From contig NZ_CP043875.1 in assembly GCF_032878975.1 (NCBI RefSeq), positions 62,001 to 126,000 on the forward strand: DNA of 64,000 nucleotides, in the 5' to 3' direction. The notes under the pieces were generated by a model. It did not search any database, was not told the origin of the DNA, and saw only the letters and a program-made list of their open reading frames with translations. The position numbers and the translations under genes were made by a program. Origin of the DNA: Methanoplanus sp. FWC-SCC4 (GTDB lineage: Archaea; Halobacteriota; Methanomicrobia; Methanomicrobiales; Methanomicrobiaceae). Positions 53,529 to 62,302 of the stretch are shown here, piece after piece (position 1 is the stretch's first letter; each line of letters begins with the position of its first letter).

Positions 53529-55178
53529 TTAAATCTCCTCCTTTCTGTTTACCGGACTGTTTCTGATCCAGTCCACATCACTCTTGTATAGCTGGCGGAG
53601 GTCTTTTAAGCCCATTTTCAGCATTGCAACACGGGAAACGCCAAGTCCCCATGCAAGAACCGGGTATTTGACACCCCACGGAGCAGTGACTTCCTCTCTG
53701 AATATTCCTGCACCGCCGAGCTCTACCCATCCGAGCCCTTCAACGTAGACTTCAGGTTCGACTGAGGGTTCGGTGTACGGGAAGTATGCAGGTCTGAAAC
53801 GGACGTTTTCAAAGCCCATTCTGTGATAGAATTCTTTTAGGAATCCCATTAAGTGTCTGAATGAGACATCCCTGTCCATCACTATACCCTCAAGCTGTTC
53901 AAACTCAGGGGTGTGTGTCGGATCAATCGCTTCGCGGCGGTAAACCCTTCCTATGCAAAACGCCTTTGCCGGCTCGTCTGGGTGATCCTTTAGGTACTGG
54001 ATGGAAAGCCCTGTTGTGTGAGTCCTTAAGACACACTGCCTTGCCTTTTCCTCCTTCCATTTTCCTCCCCATCCGACAGAAGACGTGTCTCCTCCGAATT
54101 CGTGAATGTCCCTTACGGCCTCATAGTTTTCAGGGAGTTTCTCCTCCATGTCAAGGAAGAATGTGTCCTGCATTTCACGTGCTGGATGATCCTGCGGCTG
54201 GAAGAGTGCATCGAAGTTCCAAAAAGAGCTCTGGACAATCTCACCGTACATCTCTGTGAAGCCCATCTCCAGAAGAACACTTCTCATCTCATCGATCAAC
54301 TGCTGGTACGGGTGTTTCTTTCCGGCGTAAATTCTCTTTGGAGGGGTTGTGACATTATATCTCCTGAGTTTGAGATTCTCCCATTCCCCTGTTCTTATCT
54401 GTTCGCTTGTAAGGGTGCCGGCTTCCATCCTTAAATCGAGGCCTGTTTCAACCAGAACCTCACCTTCGGTTGTGATTGAGACAAAGTAATCAGTCGTCTC
54501 AGTCTCTTCCACAAGCTTTCTTTTAAGGAGTTCGTCAAGTCCCGGGACGCCGGGTTTCAGGTCTTTTAGGGCCTTTTCATCATCTCCTATTGGAGCATCG
54601 CTGATTTTCTCAACGATTCCCTCCCTTATTGCAATCCAGCCCTTCTTTCTCAGCCATCCGATTCCAAGCTTTGAGGAGGGGTGTTTCTGGAGCTCTTTCA
54701 TCGGGATTGCATTCTCAAATGACTCAAAGAGTACTCTCTCCGGCAGACCCTCAGATGCATATTTCTCTCCTTCGCGTGTGAGCCTGTATTCCACAGTCAC
54801 CTTTTTTTGAAGGTCACAGAGTTTTTTTGACTCAAGAAGGACTGCATGCTGGACGACAGCCTCGGGGGTTGTGTCCATGATGCGTGCGAGGTACACGACA
54901 TTTGGCCTGTCCATTCTGGTTATGGGTCCGAGTGTTCCTTCTGTTGCATCTTCAAAGAGTTCGATTGCCTTTTTTATCGGTGCAAATGCGATGTTTTTGG
55001 TTTCTTCAAGAATTCCGAGGACATCCCTGAGAGGATTTAAGTTTGATTTTCTTAATTCCGCAACACCTTTTGCCGTTTCGCTGATTGGCTTTAAAGCCTC
55101 CTGTCTGGCTTTTTCAGCATCCCTGAGCGGTTTTAAAACCGCAAGAAGCTTCTTTTCATTGTATGTCAGATCCGCCAC
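53529..55178 (-). CDS. pheS: Phenylalanyl-tRNA synthetase alpha subunit with an N-terminal insertion
   Basis: 549 residues, about 50-60 longer than usual archaeal PheS. The class II catalytic motifs are intact: [17 protein letters not shown] (motif 2 region), [20 protein letters not shown] and [15 protein letters not shown] (motif 3). The N-terminal DNA/tRNA-binding helices are interrupted from residues 16 to about 80 by a helical segment with repeated LKPLRDA, LNPLRDV and APIKKA-type units before the normal sequence resumes ([20 protein letters not shown]). It may be a recent expansion of the helical region. Four genes lie in one operon with gaps of 2 to 11 bp. Confidence 0.93.
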   Translation of the reverse strand: MADLTYNEKKLLAVLKPLRDAEKARQEALKPISETAKGVAELRKSNLNPLRDVLGILEETKNIAFAPIKKAIELFEDATEGTLGPITRMDRPNVVYLARIMDTTPEAVVQHAVLLESKKLCDLQKKVTVEYRLTREGEKYASEGLPERVLFESFENAIPMKELQKHPSSKLGIGWLRKKGWIAIREGIVEKISDAPIGDDEKALKDLKPGVPGLDELLKRKLVEETETTDYFVSITTEGEVLVETGLDLRMEAGTLTSEQIRTGEWENLKLRRYNVTTPPKRIYAGKKHPYQQLIDEMRSVLLEMGFTEMYGEIVQSSFWNFDALFQPQDHPAREMQDTFFLDMEEKLPENYEAVRDIHEFGGDTSSVGWGGKWKEEKARQCVLRTHTTGLSIQYLKDHPDEPAKAFCIGRVYRREAIDPTHTPEFEQLEGIVMDRDVSFRHLMGFLKEFYHRMGFENVRFRPAYFPYTEPSVEPEVYVEGLGWVELGGAGIFREEVTAPWGVKYPVLAWGLGVSRVAMLKMGLKDLRQLYKSDVDWIRNSPVNRKEEI

Positions 55179-55181
55179 GCT

Positions 55182-56438
55182 TTACTCCTCCGTCAGATGC
55201 ACTGTTTCATCCATTTTTTCTTTGAAGTCCTTTAAGAATTCACGTACACGCTCAAAGGTCTGCTTTTTGCATGTTCCGCACATTAGTTCCCCTGCCCTGC
55301 ATGCCCTGCACATCTCCTTTATTTCCTCATCGTCATCCATCATGTGGAAGAGGTTCAAGAGATATATCGAACATTTGTCAGGGTTTCCGCCAAGCTTTTT
55401 CTGCTCTTCAAGCGTCATTCTGCCGCCTGTGAGGGCACTCATTATCTTCTTTTTGACGTCTTTTTCAGAGTCCTGGAACCTGAAGAGGCTGTCAGGGACA
55501 CTTGATGACATCTTGCCCCCGGTTAGCCCCTGCAAAAATGTGTGATAGGTTGCAGATGGCATGTGGAATCCGTAACCGCCGCATTTTAGCTCGACTTCCC
55601 TGATGATGTTTTCAGCTTCATCTTTAAAAACACCCTTTACGTCAATATGCTCTTCATACCTTTTTGTATCGGGGAATGCCGCTTCAACAGCATCCATTGC
55701 CGTTTTTGGAGCCTGTTTTGATCTGATGCTGACACCATCAGGTGTTTCGATAATTGTAAACATCCTGAGTTTGTTTGCAACATCACGGGTGAGTCTGATG
55801 TGTGGGTCCTGATCAAGACCCACCGGAACGATTGTCGGGGCTGGGCTGTTGGTCGCAGTCTGCGGGTAGAGTATGTCCCCGACCTGTGTTGCGACACTCA
55901 TTGCATGTGCAAGTGCCGTGTCCTGCGTGAATCCGTAGATTGCTGAAAGCTCTGAGAAATTAATCTTTATTGCGGCTTCAAAGGCGAGATCCTTTAAGGC
56001 GTTGTTCTCACTCTGGTAGTATTTGTTGCCGGAGTACCCGAGTGCGTAGAGGCAGTTTAGGTACTCTTTTCCAAATTCCCTGCATTTATCCCATGAGATA
56101 CCGCGGACTGCATGGGCTTCCCTGTCGGCGATTGAGATAAAACCTGTTCCACCCTGAGAAACGTGCCATGCGACCTCTTTCATGACCATCAGGTGTCCTA
56201 AGTGCGGGTGGCCTGACGGCATAAATCCGGTCATTACATAAAACGGTGTTTTGTTCTCTATTGCGCTGACTATTGGTTTGTAATTGCGCTGGCCTACGAC
56301 AATTCCACGCCTTAAAAATGCAGGCGGGTTTGTCATTTTTTCTACCAGCGGATTTACAGGTTCAATTCCAAATTCTTTGAAAAGCTTATCCGCATCAAGG
56401 TTCTGGTTGCTTGACCACGGATTGATTTCGGGCTGCAT
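55182..56438 (-). CDS. trpS: Tryptophanyl-tRNA synthetase
   Basis: 418 residues from ATG 56438; TTG 56450 in frame would add four residues. Class I motifs: PSGHPHLGHLMVM (HIGH box) and GGKMSSSVPDS (KMSKS box). The C-terminal part carries a Cys-rich stretch (CRACRAGELMCGTCKKQTF), typical of archaeal TrpS that bind zinc. It is preceded by the endA gene (23-bp gap to this ATG) and followed three bases later by pheS. Confidence 0.95.
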   Translation of the reverse strand: MQPEINPWSSNQNLDADKLFKEFGIEPVNPLVEKMTNPPAFLRRGIVVGQRNYKPIVSAIENKTPFYVMTGFMPSGHPHLGHLMVMKEVAWHVSQGGTGFISIADREAHAVRGISWDKCREFGKEYLNCLYALGYSGNKYYQSENNALKDLAFEAAIKINFSELSAIYGFTQDTALAHAMSVATQVGDILYPQTATNSPAPTIVPVGLDQDPHIRLTRDVANKLRMFTIIETPDGVSIRSKQAPKTAMDAVEAAFPDTKRYEEHIDVKGVFKDEAENIIREVELKCGGYGFHMPSATYHTFLQGLTGGKMSSSVPDSLFRFQDSEKDVKKKIMSALTGGRMTLEEQKKLGGNPDKCSIYLLNLFHMMDDDEEIKEMCRACRAGELMCGTCKKQTFERVREFLKDFKEKMDETVHLTEE

Positions 56439-56461
56439 GGTGATTTCCAACTTATACTTAT

Positions 56462-57460
56462 CTATAATTTTATTCTCGCAAATTCAATGTACTTTATCAT
56501 ATCTTTGCTTACACAGGCAAAAAGCATCTTCTTGCGGACACTGTGTGCCAGACGGACTGATCGTGAGATGACACTCATCGGCATCGTCTTATCTGAGGAT
56601 AATGCATGAACGAGGAGTTCTGAGTGCTTTTTTGACCCTGAGTAGACTCTGAAGTGATGGCCGAATTTATAGGCCGTTCTTGGTATGTGCCAGAGGTCAC
56701 GCAGGTGCGCATATGATTTTGATTTAAGCTCAAATTCATGATCGCCGTCTTCGATTTTTTTGTAGTAGTCTTCGGGGGAGATTTTCTCATCGAGTTCAAG
56801 GAATCCCTTTCTGATCAGGTAAATCGCCTCTACCGGTGAGAGCATTAGCCGTTCTTTGTCAAATCTTGTTCCAAAAAGTTTCTCTTCAAAGATGCTCTCA
56901 GGCGGGATGGATATCAGTACGGATTTCCCAAAGATTTTTCCTGAGATTTTTGGAAGTTCCGGCTCGCATTCTCCCTTTTGGGGATCACTGGTCTTTATTT
57001 CATAATAGGTGATCTCGTCTTCATCGTCAGCGACTGCCAGTAGAAACTGTTTTCTCATGTTTCTGGCGGTCTGTGCCTCTTCTGCGAATTTTCCAAAATC
57101 GACCAGGTCACGCTCTGAGAGTACTCTCATGAGATACTGTGATCTGCCTGTTCCCGGTTTTTCACCTCTCCTGAAAACCCTGAAGTCATGCGGCCCCGAC
57201 TGGATGACATACCCTCTTTCACGGATGTCACGGTAGACAAGGAACTTTCGCAGAAAATCGGATTCTTCTGTAAATGCGGCAAAGAGACTCTCAAATGAAT
57301 GGCCTTTTACCTCTATTTTGTTTCTTCCGAGGAGATAGAGTGCTTCTTCGGGTGACAGCTTCAGCCCGTTTTTATCAGGCCTTCCGTATCCTCCCTGGTC
57401 GTAGAGGCTTTTTCCCTCCGCGCCCAAAAGGACCTGTTCTCCGTTGTATTCAGCTTTCAC
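56462..57460 (-). CDS. endA: tRNA-splicing endonuclease EndA, fused two-repeat form
   Basis: 332 residues, start GTG 57460. Two homologous halves, as in the alpha2 type that combines two subunits in one chain. The first half has YRDIRERGYVIQSGPHDFRV (Y84, H91) and the second YAHLRDLWHIPRTAYKFGHH (H258, H269), followed by SVRLAHSVRKKML (Lys310/311). Catalytic Tyr-His-Lys triads normally sit in the second half; there the Tyr position is His258. It cleaves introns from pre-tRNA at bulge-helix-bulge sites. It heads the endA-trpS-pheS-pheT operon. Confidence 0.92.
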   Translation of the reverse strand: MKAEYNGEQVLLGAEGKSLYDQGGYGRPDKNGLKLSPEEALYLLGRNKIEVKGHSFESLFAAFTEESDFLRKFLVYRDIRERGYVIQSGPHDFRVFRRGEKPGTGRSQYLMRVLSERDLVDFGKFAEEAQTARNMRKQFLLAVADDEDEITYYEIKTSDPQKGECEPELPKISGKIFGKSVLISIPPESIFEEKLFGTRFDKERLMLSPVEAIYLIRKGFLELDEKISPEDYYKKIEDGDHEFELKSKSYAHLRDLWHIPRTAYKFGHHFRVYSGSKKHSELLVHALSSDKTMPMSVISRSVRLAHSVRKKMLFACVSKDMIKYIEFARIKL

Positions 57461-57599
57461 AATAAACCATATTAATTGGTTATTATTGCTTTATGCATAT
57501 TTTGGATGTTTGAAAAAAGAGGTTTTTTAAGGGGACACCATAATTTTTTGTTTTATTGCGGATTGTTCCGGGCAGGCGGGGTGTTTTTTGTCTTCTCAG

Positions 57600-58070
57600 T
57601 TATTTTTCCAGAATAATCTGCCTGATTTTTTCAATATCCTTTGTTTTTATCAGACCTGATATGTGCCTGCATTTTAAGAGAAATTTTGGTGCCGTGCTTA
57701 GAATTTCTGAGATTTCCTGTTCTTTTAATTCATGTGTTGTGTAATACTGCGACTGAATCCTCGTCTTTCTTGCATTTTCAACTGCTTCGATGTCGCTTTC
57801 GCTAAAGTAATCGCCGAGGCACTCCCTCATGCATTCTATTGTGCATGTGTGTATCCCGCTTTTAATTCCGGCTTTCATCAGGAGTGCATAGAGTGAATAG
57901 TACATGGCATAGTATCCGGTTGAGATTATCCAGTCCGGAGATTCTATTGATTTCATTGTCAGCAGTGCATCCTCGGCTTTTTTAAAGTATGCATCCGTCA
58001 GGTTTTCGTTTGGCTCAATGAGCCTGATGCCGTTTTTATTATGTTTGCACCATCTGATTTCGTCCGTCAT
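57600..58070 (-). CDS. HEPN-domain protein of a HEPN/MNT pair
   Basis: 156 residues, a four-helix HEPN fold (UPF0332-like) with TGYYAMYYSLYALLMKAGI and a C-terminal helix KDIEKIRQIILEK. HEPN partners of minimal nucleotidyltransferases are usually RNA-cleaving toxins or are modified by the transferase. The canonical R-x4-6-H ribonuclease motif is not seen in the expected place (ARKTRIQSQYYTTH), so activity is uncertain. The ATG overlaps the stop of the nucleotidyltransferase gene by four bases (ATGA). Confidence 0.8.
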   Translation of the reverse strand: MTDEIRWCKHNKNGIRLIEPNENLTDAYFKKAEDALLTMKSIESPDWIISTGYYAMYYSLYALLMKAGIKSGIHTCTIECMRECLGDYFSESDIEAVENARKTRIQSQYYTTHELKEQEISEILSTAPKFLLKCRHISGLIKTKDIEKIRQIILEK

Positions 58071-58651
58071 ACAATCACAGCCTCTAAAAAGAATTCAGGG
58101 CATTTTAAGAATATATGGTTTTTGTACATCTCTTTTATCAGGGTGTCTTCCTTTGCTGCTCTTGTGAATACTTCTCCCGGGTACTTTTTGACGTTTATTT
58201 CAATCCCGAATGTTTTTGAGATTTTGTCGACCTGTGTTTTGTCGAAGTCTCCTGCCGAGAGGAGATCTATGTCTGAGTCAGGGGTTGTTGTTCCTGATGA
58301 GTAGCTGCCGAAGAGTGCGAGTGGTCCTTTGAAGAAGGGCATCACTTTGTATATTATTTCGCCTGCAAGCACCTCACTTTCAAAGAATTTAAGCCGTTTG
58401 TAGCTTTCTGCGAGGAGAAGGTGGTTTACTGCCGCGTTGGTTTTTTTAAGCCTGAATATTCTGGTCCTGCCCCTTGTCACTGATTCAAGAACGCCTTTCT
58501 CCTCAAGCGAGATGAGAATTTTGTGTGCCGTTCCGTGTGATACCGAAATTACCCCCGGGATTTCCCTTGGGTAATAATCCCTGTCGTATCCGTTTGTGTA
58601 GAGTGCGAGAATTTGCAGGTGTTTTTCTGTTATGCCACAAAGACAGGACAT
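58067..58651 (-). CDS. HTH and nucleotidyltransferase (MNT) fusion of the HEPN/MNT pair
   Basis: 194 residues. The N-terminal winged helix (about 25-70, TAHKILISLEEKGVLESVTR) is a DNA-binding domain, and residues 110-150 are a minimal nucleotidyltransferase with LFGSYSSGTTTPDSDIDLL (GS at 115-116, catalytic DxD at 127-129). In characterised HEPN/MNT systems the MNT is the antitoxin and modifies the HEPN protein with nucleotides; the fused helix-turn-helix suggests that it also binds the promoter. The start is ATG 58651. Confidence 0.85.
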   Translation of the reverse strand: MSCLCGITEKHLQILALYTNGYDRDYYPREIPGVISVSHGTAHKILISLEEKGVLESVTRGRTRIFRLKKTNAAVNHLLLAESYKRLKFFESEVLAGEIIYKVMPFFKGPLALFGSYSSGTTTPDSDIDLLSAGDFDKTQVDKISKTFGIEINVKKYPGEVFTRAAKEDTLIKEMYKNHIFLKCPEFFLEAVIV

Positions 58652-58782
58652 ATGTCTAATATATTAGACAATTGCTGATTAATGTTTTGGAGAGTTTCTG
58701 ACTATCCGTGATGACTCTTATGTAAATTACTATGAGAAACTGTAAATTTGTGCAAAATAGCCTGCAAAAAATGTTGATTCAA

Positions 58783-59049
58783 TTATTGGTAACCCTTTCC
58801 CCGTCTGAAAACCTCGATGACTTTGACTGATTCATCGTGAATGAAATAAATTATCCTGAAATCACCAACTCTTAATCTGTATTTTTTAAGGTTTGTGGCT
58901 GTCAGAGGTTTTATGTCAGCTGATGGGCGTGGACTGAAGGGATCTGTTTCAAGTTCCTAAAGCGCTTTTTTTATTCTTTTTTAATCATCTTTTGGCAGAC
59001 CTGAATACTGCTTTTTAAAAGTCTGTGAAAGAAGAACCTGATAACTCAT
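58783..59049 (-). pseudogene. RelE/ParE-type toxin gene with two in-frame stops
   Basis: Read from ATG 59047-59049 the frame gives MSYQVLLSQTFKKQYSGLPKD D, then TAA (58981-58983), KRIKKAL, TAG (58957-58959), ELETDPFSPRPSADIKPLTA and TNLKKYRLRVGDFRIIYFIH with DESVKVIEVFRRGKGYQ and TAA at 58783-58785. The frame is otherwise complete and matches RelE from end to end: LxVGDFRIIYF and the C-terminal VFRRGKGY. The TAG stands where relatives have Glu (ALEELE), as in GAG to TAG. Two stops point to an inactivated toxin. The ATG overlaps the antitoxin stop (ATGA), the usual operon layout. Confidence 0.8.
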
Positions 59050-59228
59050 AGTTCTGCAAGTGGCGTGAATTTCTCATCTTCAAGAATTCTGTTCCAGCGT
59101 GCATCCGCTTTTTTCCATCCGGCATCTTCCATCAGGCGCCTTATTATCTGGTCAAATGTTTCACCTTTTTCACCGAATTTCCTCAGGTTCTCCTTTGTAT
59201 CAGGTGACACGGCTATTGTTGTGGCCAT
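59046..59228 (-). CDS. Antitoxin of a RelE-type toxin-antitoxin pair
   Basis: 60 residues from ATG 59228 (an upstream frame to 59282 lacks homology). MATTIAVSPDTKENLRKFGE opens like a VapB/RelB-type antitoxin with a ribbon-helix-helix segment, and QIIRRLMEDAGWKK follows. The C terminus KFTPLAEL would neutralise the toxin. It overlaps the toxin remnant by four bases. An AT-rich direct repeat ATATATTCGATATATT lies near the start and could be the autoregulatory site. Since the toxin is dead, this gene is an orphan unless it acts elsewhere. Confidence 0.75.
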   Translation of the reverse strand: MATTIAVSPDTKENLRKFGEKGETFDQIIRRLMEDAGWKKADARWNRILEDEKFTPLAEL

Positions 59229-59339
59229 TATAATCAATATATCGAATATATCTGATATAAAAATTTTATAGTAGTGGCACATACCGGGTGTTTGAAGATC
59301 TGAAAACAGGCAATATCACAGATATAATAACAGATTTTT

Positions 59340-60191
59340 TTAATTCTCCCGCCCGGCAAGCTCCCTTAAATGAGCGATATTTCCCCTGTCATCCCTTCTC
59401 TCATCAACCGGTGTCTCAAGTATGAAGGGAAGAGAGGAAAGCTTTTGGTGTCTTAGAATCCTTGCCATCCCCTCATCGCCTATCTTTCCGAGGCCAATGT
59501 GTTCGTGCCTGTCAAGCCGGCTCCCGCATTCGCCTTTTGTGTCGTTTATGTGAATCACTTTCAGGTTATCAAGACCAATCAGGGTGTCAAAGTCTGACAA
59601 GGTTTCTGAGAGCCCTTTTTCGGTTGAAATCTCATACCCTCCGGCAAAGGCGTGGCATGTATCAAAACATGCTCCAAGCCTTTTGCTCTTCCCGATACCG
59701 TCCATAATCTCGCCGATGTCCTCCAGAGTTCCGCCGATTGAGTTCTTTGTCCCGGAAGTGTTCTCCAAAAGGATCATAACGCTGCTCTTTTCGGAATCGA
59801 TTGCGTTTACGACGGCATCAATCGTCCTTTCTATCCCGCCGTCCCTGCCTGTCCCGAGATGGCTTCCAAGATGTGTGACAAGGTAAGGGATCTTCAAAAC
59901 TCCGCAGCGTTTAATCTCCCGCAGCAGAACATCGCACGACTTTTCATACACATCAGGCTTTGGGGTTGCAAGGTTTGGGAGATAGGGCATATGTGCGACA
60001 ACCGGTTCAATCCCTGAATTACCAAGCTTTGATATGAATTTTTCAGCCGTCTCATCCTCAATTTCCTTTGCCTTCCATCCCCTCGGGTTTCCGGTAAATA
60101 TCTGAAAAGTGTCACAACCGGATTTTTTGGCCCTTTCAACCGATCTGTCAAGCGATCCCGCAATTGATACATGAAACCCTGCTTTAACCAT
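59340..60191 (-). CDS. nfo: Endonuclease IV
   Basis: 283 residues. The enzyme cuts DNA at abasic sites during base excision repair. Zinc ligands and family motifs are visible: FHVSIAGSLDRSVERAKKSG, VAHMPYLPNLATP, LLENTSGTKNSIGGTLEDIG, GACFDTCHAFAGGYEIS and HINDTKGECGSRLDRHEHIG. Length is normal. It lies near the end of the region between the toxin remnant and the aldehyde dehydrogenase, and no operon with the repair island at 30-38 kb is implied. Confidence 0.95.
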   Translation of the reverse strand: MVKAGFHVSIAGSLDRSVERAKKSGCDTFQIFTGNPRGWKAKEIEDETAEKFISKLGNSGIEPVVAHMPYLPNLATPKPDVYEKSCDVLLREIKRCGVLKIPYLVTHLGSHLGTGRDGGIERTIDAVVNAIDSEKSSVMILLENTSGTKNSIGGTLEDIGEIMDGIGKSKRLGACFDTCHAFAGGYEISTEKGLSETLSDFDTLIGLDNLKVIHINDTKGECGSRLDRHEHIGLGKIGDEGMARILRHQKLSSLPFILETPVDERRDDRGNIAHLRELAGREN

Positions 60192-60230
60192 TTTTTTTGT
60201 TTCCCTGAATTGTATTCTTGTGTATACGGT

Positions 60231-61631
60231 CTATGGTGATACAATCACTGTCTTCTCTTTCATGTACCGTTCAAGTGCAAAAAGCCCGTTTTCACGTCCC
60301 GTTCCGCTTGACTTCTCCCCGCCAAACGGAATTTCCGGCGGGACTTTCAGATGCCTGTTGACCCAGACGATTCCTGCATCAACAGACTCTGCAAAATCTG
60401 AGGCGTTTTTGATGCTCTTTGTCCAGACCGAAGCTCCAAGGCCGAACCTTGTTTTGTTTGCCTCAATAACCGCCTCATCCATTCCTGAAACAGTCATGAC
60501 CGGAAGAACGGGGCCGAATATCTCCTCATTCAAAACCCTGCTGTCCGGGGAAACACCGGTAAGGACTGTTGGCATCAGGAAGTTTCCTGCATCAAAATCC
60601 TCACCTGTGGGGATGTATCCGCCGGTTAACACCTCGGCTTTACCCTTGTCAACGGTCTCTGATATAACATCTGTTATACCATCCCTGCCTTCCCTGCTGT
60701 GAAGCGGTCCCATCCGTGTTCCCTTTGCCGAACCGTCTCCGATGGTCATCTTCTCCGTCTTTTCCTTCAGTTTAGAGATGAACTCATCCGCAACATCCTC
60801 AAAGACATAAAGCCTCTTTACCGCAGTGCACGTCTGTCCGCAGTTGTAAAACCTGCCCGAAACTGCGCCTGACACCGCCAGATCAATATCGGCATCGCTG
60901 CACACAACCATCGGATCGCTTCCGCCCAGTTCAAGTGTCATCTTCTTGAAAGTCCCGGCAGCGAGCTTTGACACTTCAATTCCAGTCTCTGCCGATCCTG
61001 TGAATGAAACGGCCGATATCTTTTTGTTTCTGACAATTTCCGCTCCTGCCTCCTTTCCGCTGCCGCAGACAATGTTTAAGACGCCCTCCGGCAGTCCTGA
61101 TTCATTCATAATCTCCGCAAGCCTCATGTTTGTAAGAGGTGTGGAGCTTGCCGGCTTTAAGACAAGTGTGTTGCCGGCGGCAAGGGCGGGGCCCACCTTC
61201 CATCCCATGATTATCGCCGGCATATTCCATGGGATTATTGCCCCGCATACTCCGAGAGGCTCTTTTTTCGTAAAGGCATATCCGTAGTCTGATTTGGGAA
61301 GGGATGATCCCGAGATTGTGCCTGACACTGACGCATAGAACTCAAGAATGTTTGCAAAACCCTGAATCTCGTTTTTTGCCTCTGCGAGAGGCTTTCCCTG
61401 CTCTGAAGTTAAAAGGCGGGCAAGATCATTCTGGCGGGCCCTTACAGCCGCTGCTGATTTGAATAATATTTTCCCCCTCTCAACAGGCTTTTTCATGGCC
61501 CAGAGGTCTGACGATAAAAGTGCAGTGTCAACAGCATCTCTTACATCCTCTGCCCTTCCCCTTACAACCTCGCCGACAATACTTCCCGTTGCCGGATTTT
61601 TTACAATTATTTTGTCATCTGTCTCCTGCAT
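60231..61631 (-). CDS. NAD(P)-dependent aldehyde dehydrogenase
   Basis: 466 residues from ATG 61631, preceded by GGGGTGA; an upstream ATG 61667 would add 12 residues that are not family-like. Catalytic Cys268 lies in FYNCGQTCTAVKRLYV, Glu234 in TLELGGSDPMVV, and Asn136 in IIPWNMPAI. The length and the motif set suit lactaldehyde- or succinate-semialdehyde-type enzymes; in Methanocaldococcus a homologue oxidises lactaldehyde for F420 synthesis. The substrate cannot be told from sequence. It lies 39 bp downstream of the nfo start and runs on the same strand. Confidence 0.9.
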   Translation of the reverse strand: MQETDDKIIVKNPATGSIVGEVVRGRAEDVRDAVDTALLSSDLWAMKKPVERGKILFKSAAAVRARQNDLARLLTSEQGKPLAEAKNEIQGFANILEFYASVSGTISGSSLPKSDYGYAFTKKEPLGVCGAIIPWNMPAIIMGWKVGPALAAGNTLVLKPASSTPLTNMRLAEIMNESGLPEGVLNIVCGSGKEAGAEIVRNKKISAVSFTGSAETGIEVSKLAAGTFKKMTLELGGSDPMVVCSDADIDLAVSGAVSGRFYNCGQTCTAVKRLYVFEDVADEFISKLKEKTEKMTIGDGSAKGTRMGPLHSREGRDGITDVISETVDKGKAEVLTGGYIPTGEDFDAGNFLMPTVLTGVSPDSRVLNEEIFGPVLPVMTVSGMDEAVIEANKTRFGLGASVWTKSIKNASDFAESVDAGIVWVNRHLKVPPEIPFGGEKSSGTGRENGLFALERYMKEKTVIVSP

Positions 61632-61808
61632 ATGTTCACCCCGGATTTTACTTTTATTCAACCTCATTGTTTATTTTAGCTCTCATTGCTGCTGCTCCCC
61701 CTGAAAAATTTCGATCCTGTTCAATTTAAAAAGATATATCGTATTCGTTGACAAATTATCAAAAATACCCAAAAAAGGGATATGCGGGTAGGTTTTTTTT
61801 GAAAACCT

Positions 61809-61844
61809 CCGGAAACCTGTATGAACTTACTGTCAGGTTTCCGG
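61809..61844. promoter_or_regulatory. Perfect 11-bp inverted repeat upstream of the AhpD-like gene
   Basis: CCGGAAACCTG (61809-61819) and CAGGTTTCCGG (61834-61844) pair perfectly with a 14-nt loop. They lie 56-91 bp before the ATG at 61900 and 178 bp upstream of the divergent aldehyde dehydrogenase. An operator or a leader hairpin is possible. Confidence 0.5.
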
Positions 61845-61899
61845 CCGGAATTGTGCCCGCAATCAGGGTTTAGTAATTATTTTTCAGAGGATTGTCAAA

Positions 61900-62253
61900 A
61901 TGGCTGACTTAAACAAAGACATCGCAAAAATCATCGCAGAGACATATGACACAAACAAAAGGGTATCCGAAGACGATCCTGAGTTCTGGGGTTCTTTCCT
62001 GAACTTTGCAAATCAGGCAACAAAGGAGGGTGCACTGCCCTACAAGATGAAAGAGCTCATAGCACTTGCCGTTGCAATAAACGACCACTGCAAGTTCTGC
62101 ATAAGTGTGCACCTCAAAGCGGCGGTTGATGCAGGAGCATCAAGAAAGGAGATAATGGAAGCCGCATATGTTGCAGTGCTGATGGGCGGCGGACCATCAA
62201 TGGCATATTTAAGGTATGTAATTGACGGGTGCGACCAGTTCTGCACTGAATAA
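61900..62253 (+). CDS. Carboxymuconolactone decarboxylase / AhpD-like protein
   Basis: 117 residues with the CxxC motif HCKFCISVHLKAA (Cys64, Cys67, His71) of alkylhydroperoxidase AhpD-type proteins, in a helical fold that begins MADLNKDIAKIIAETYD. Such proteins use the cysteine pair to reduce peroxides or act in thiol redox chemistry; the family also includes gamma-carboxymuconolactone decarboxylases. The ATG is preceded by AGAGGA at about 61885. The inverted repeat upstream suggests regulation. It is divergent from the aldehyde dehydrogenase. Confidence 0.85.
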   Translation: MADLNKDIAKIIAETYDTNKRVSEDDPEFWGSFLNFANQATKEGALPYKMKELIALAVAINDHCKFCISVHLKAAVDAGASRKEIMEAAYVAVLMGGGPSMAYLRYVIDGCDQFCTE

Positions 62254-62302
62254 AAAAATAAAAAAAAAGTTAAAAATATACCGTACTACCGGTTCTGATT
62301 AT

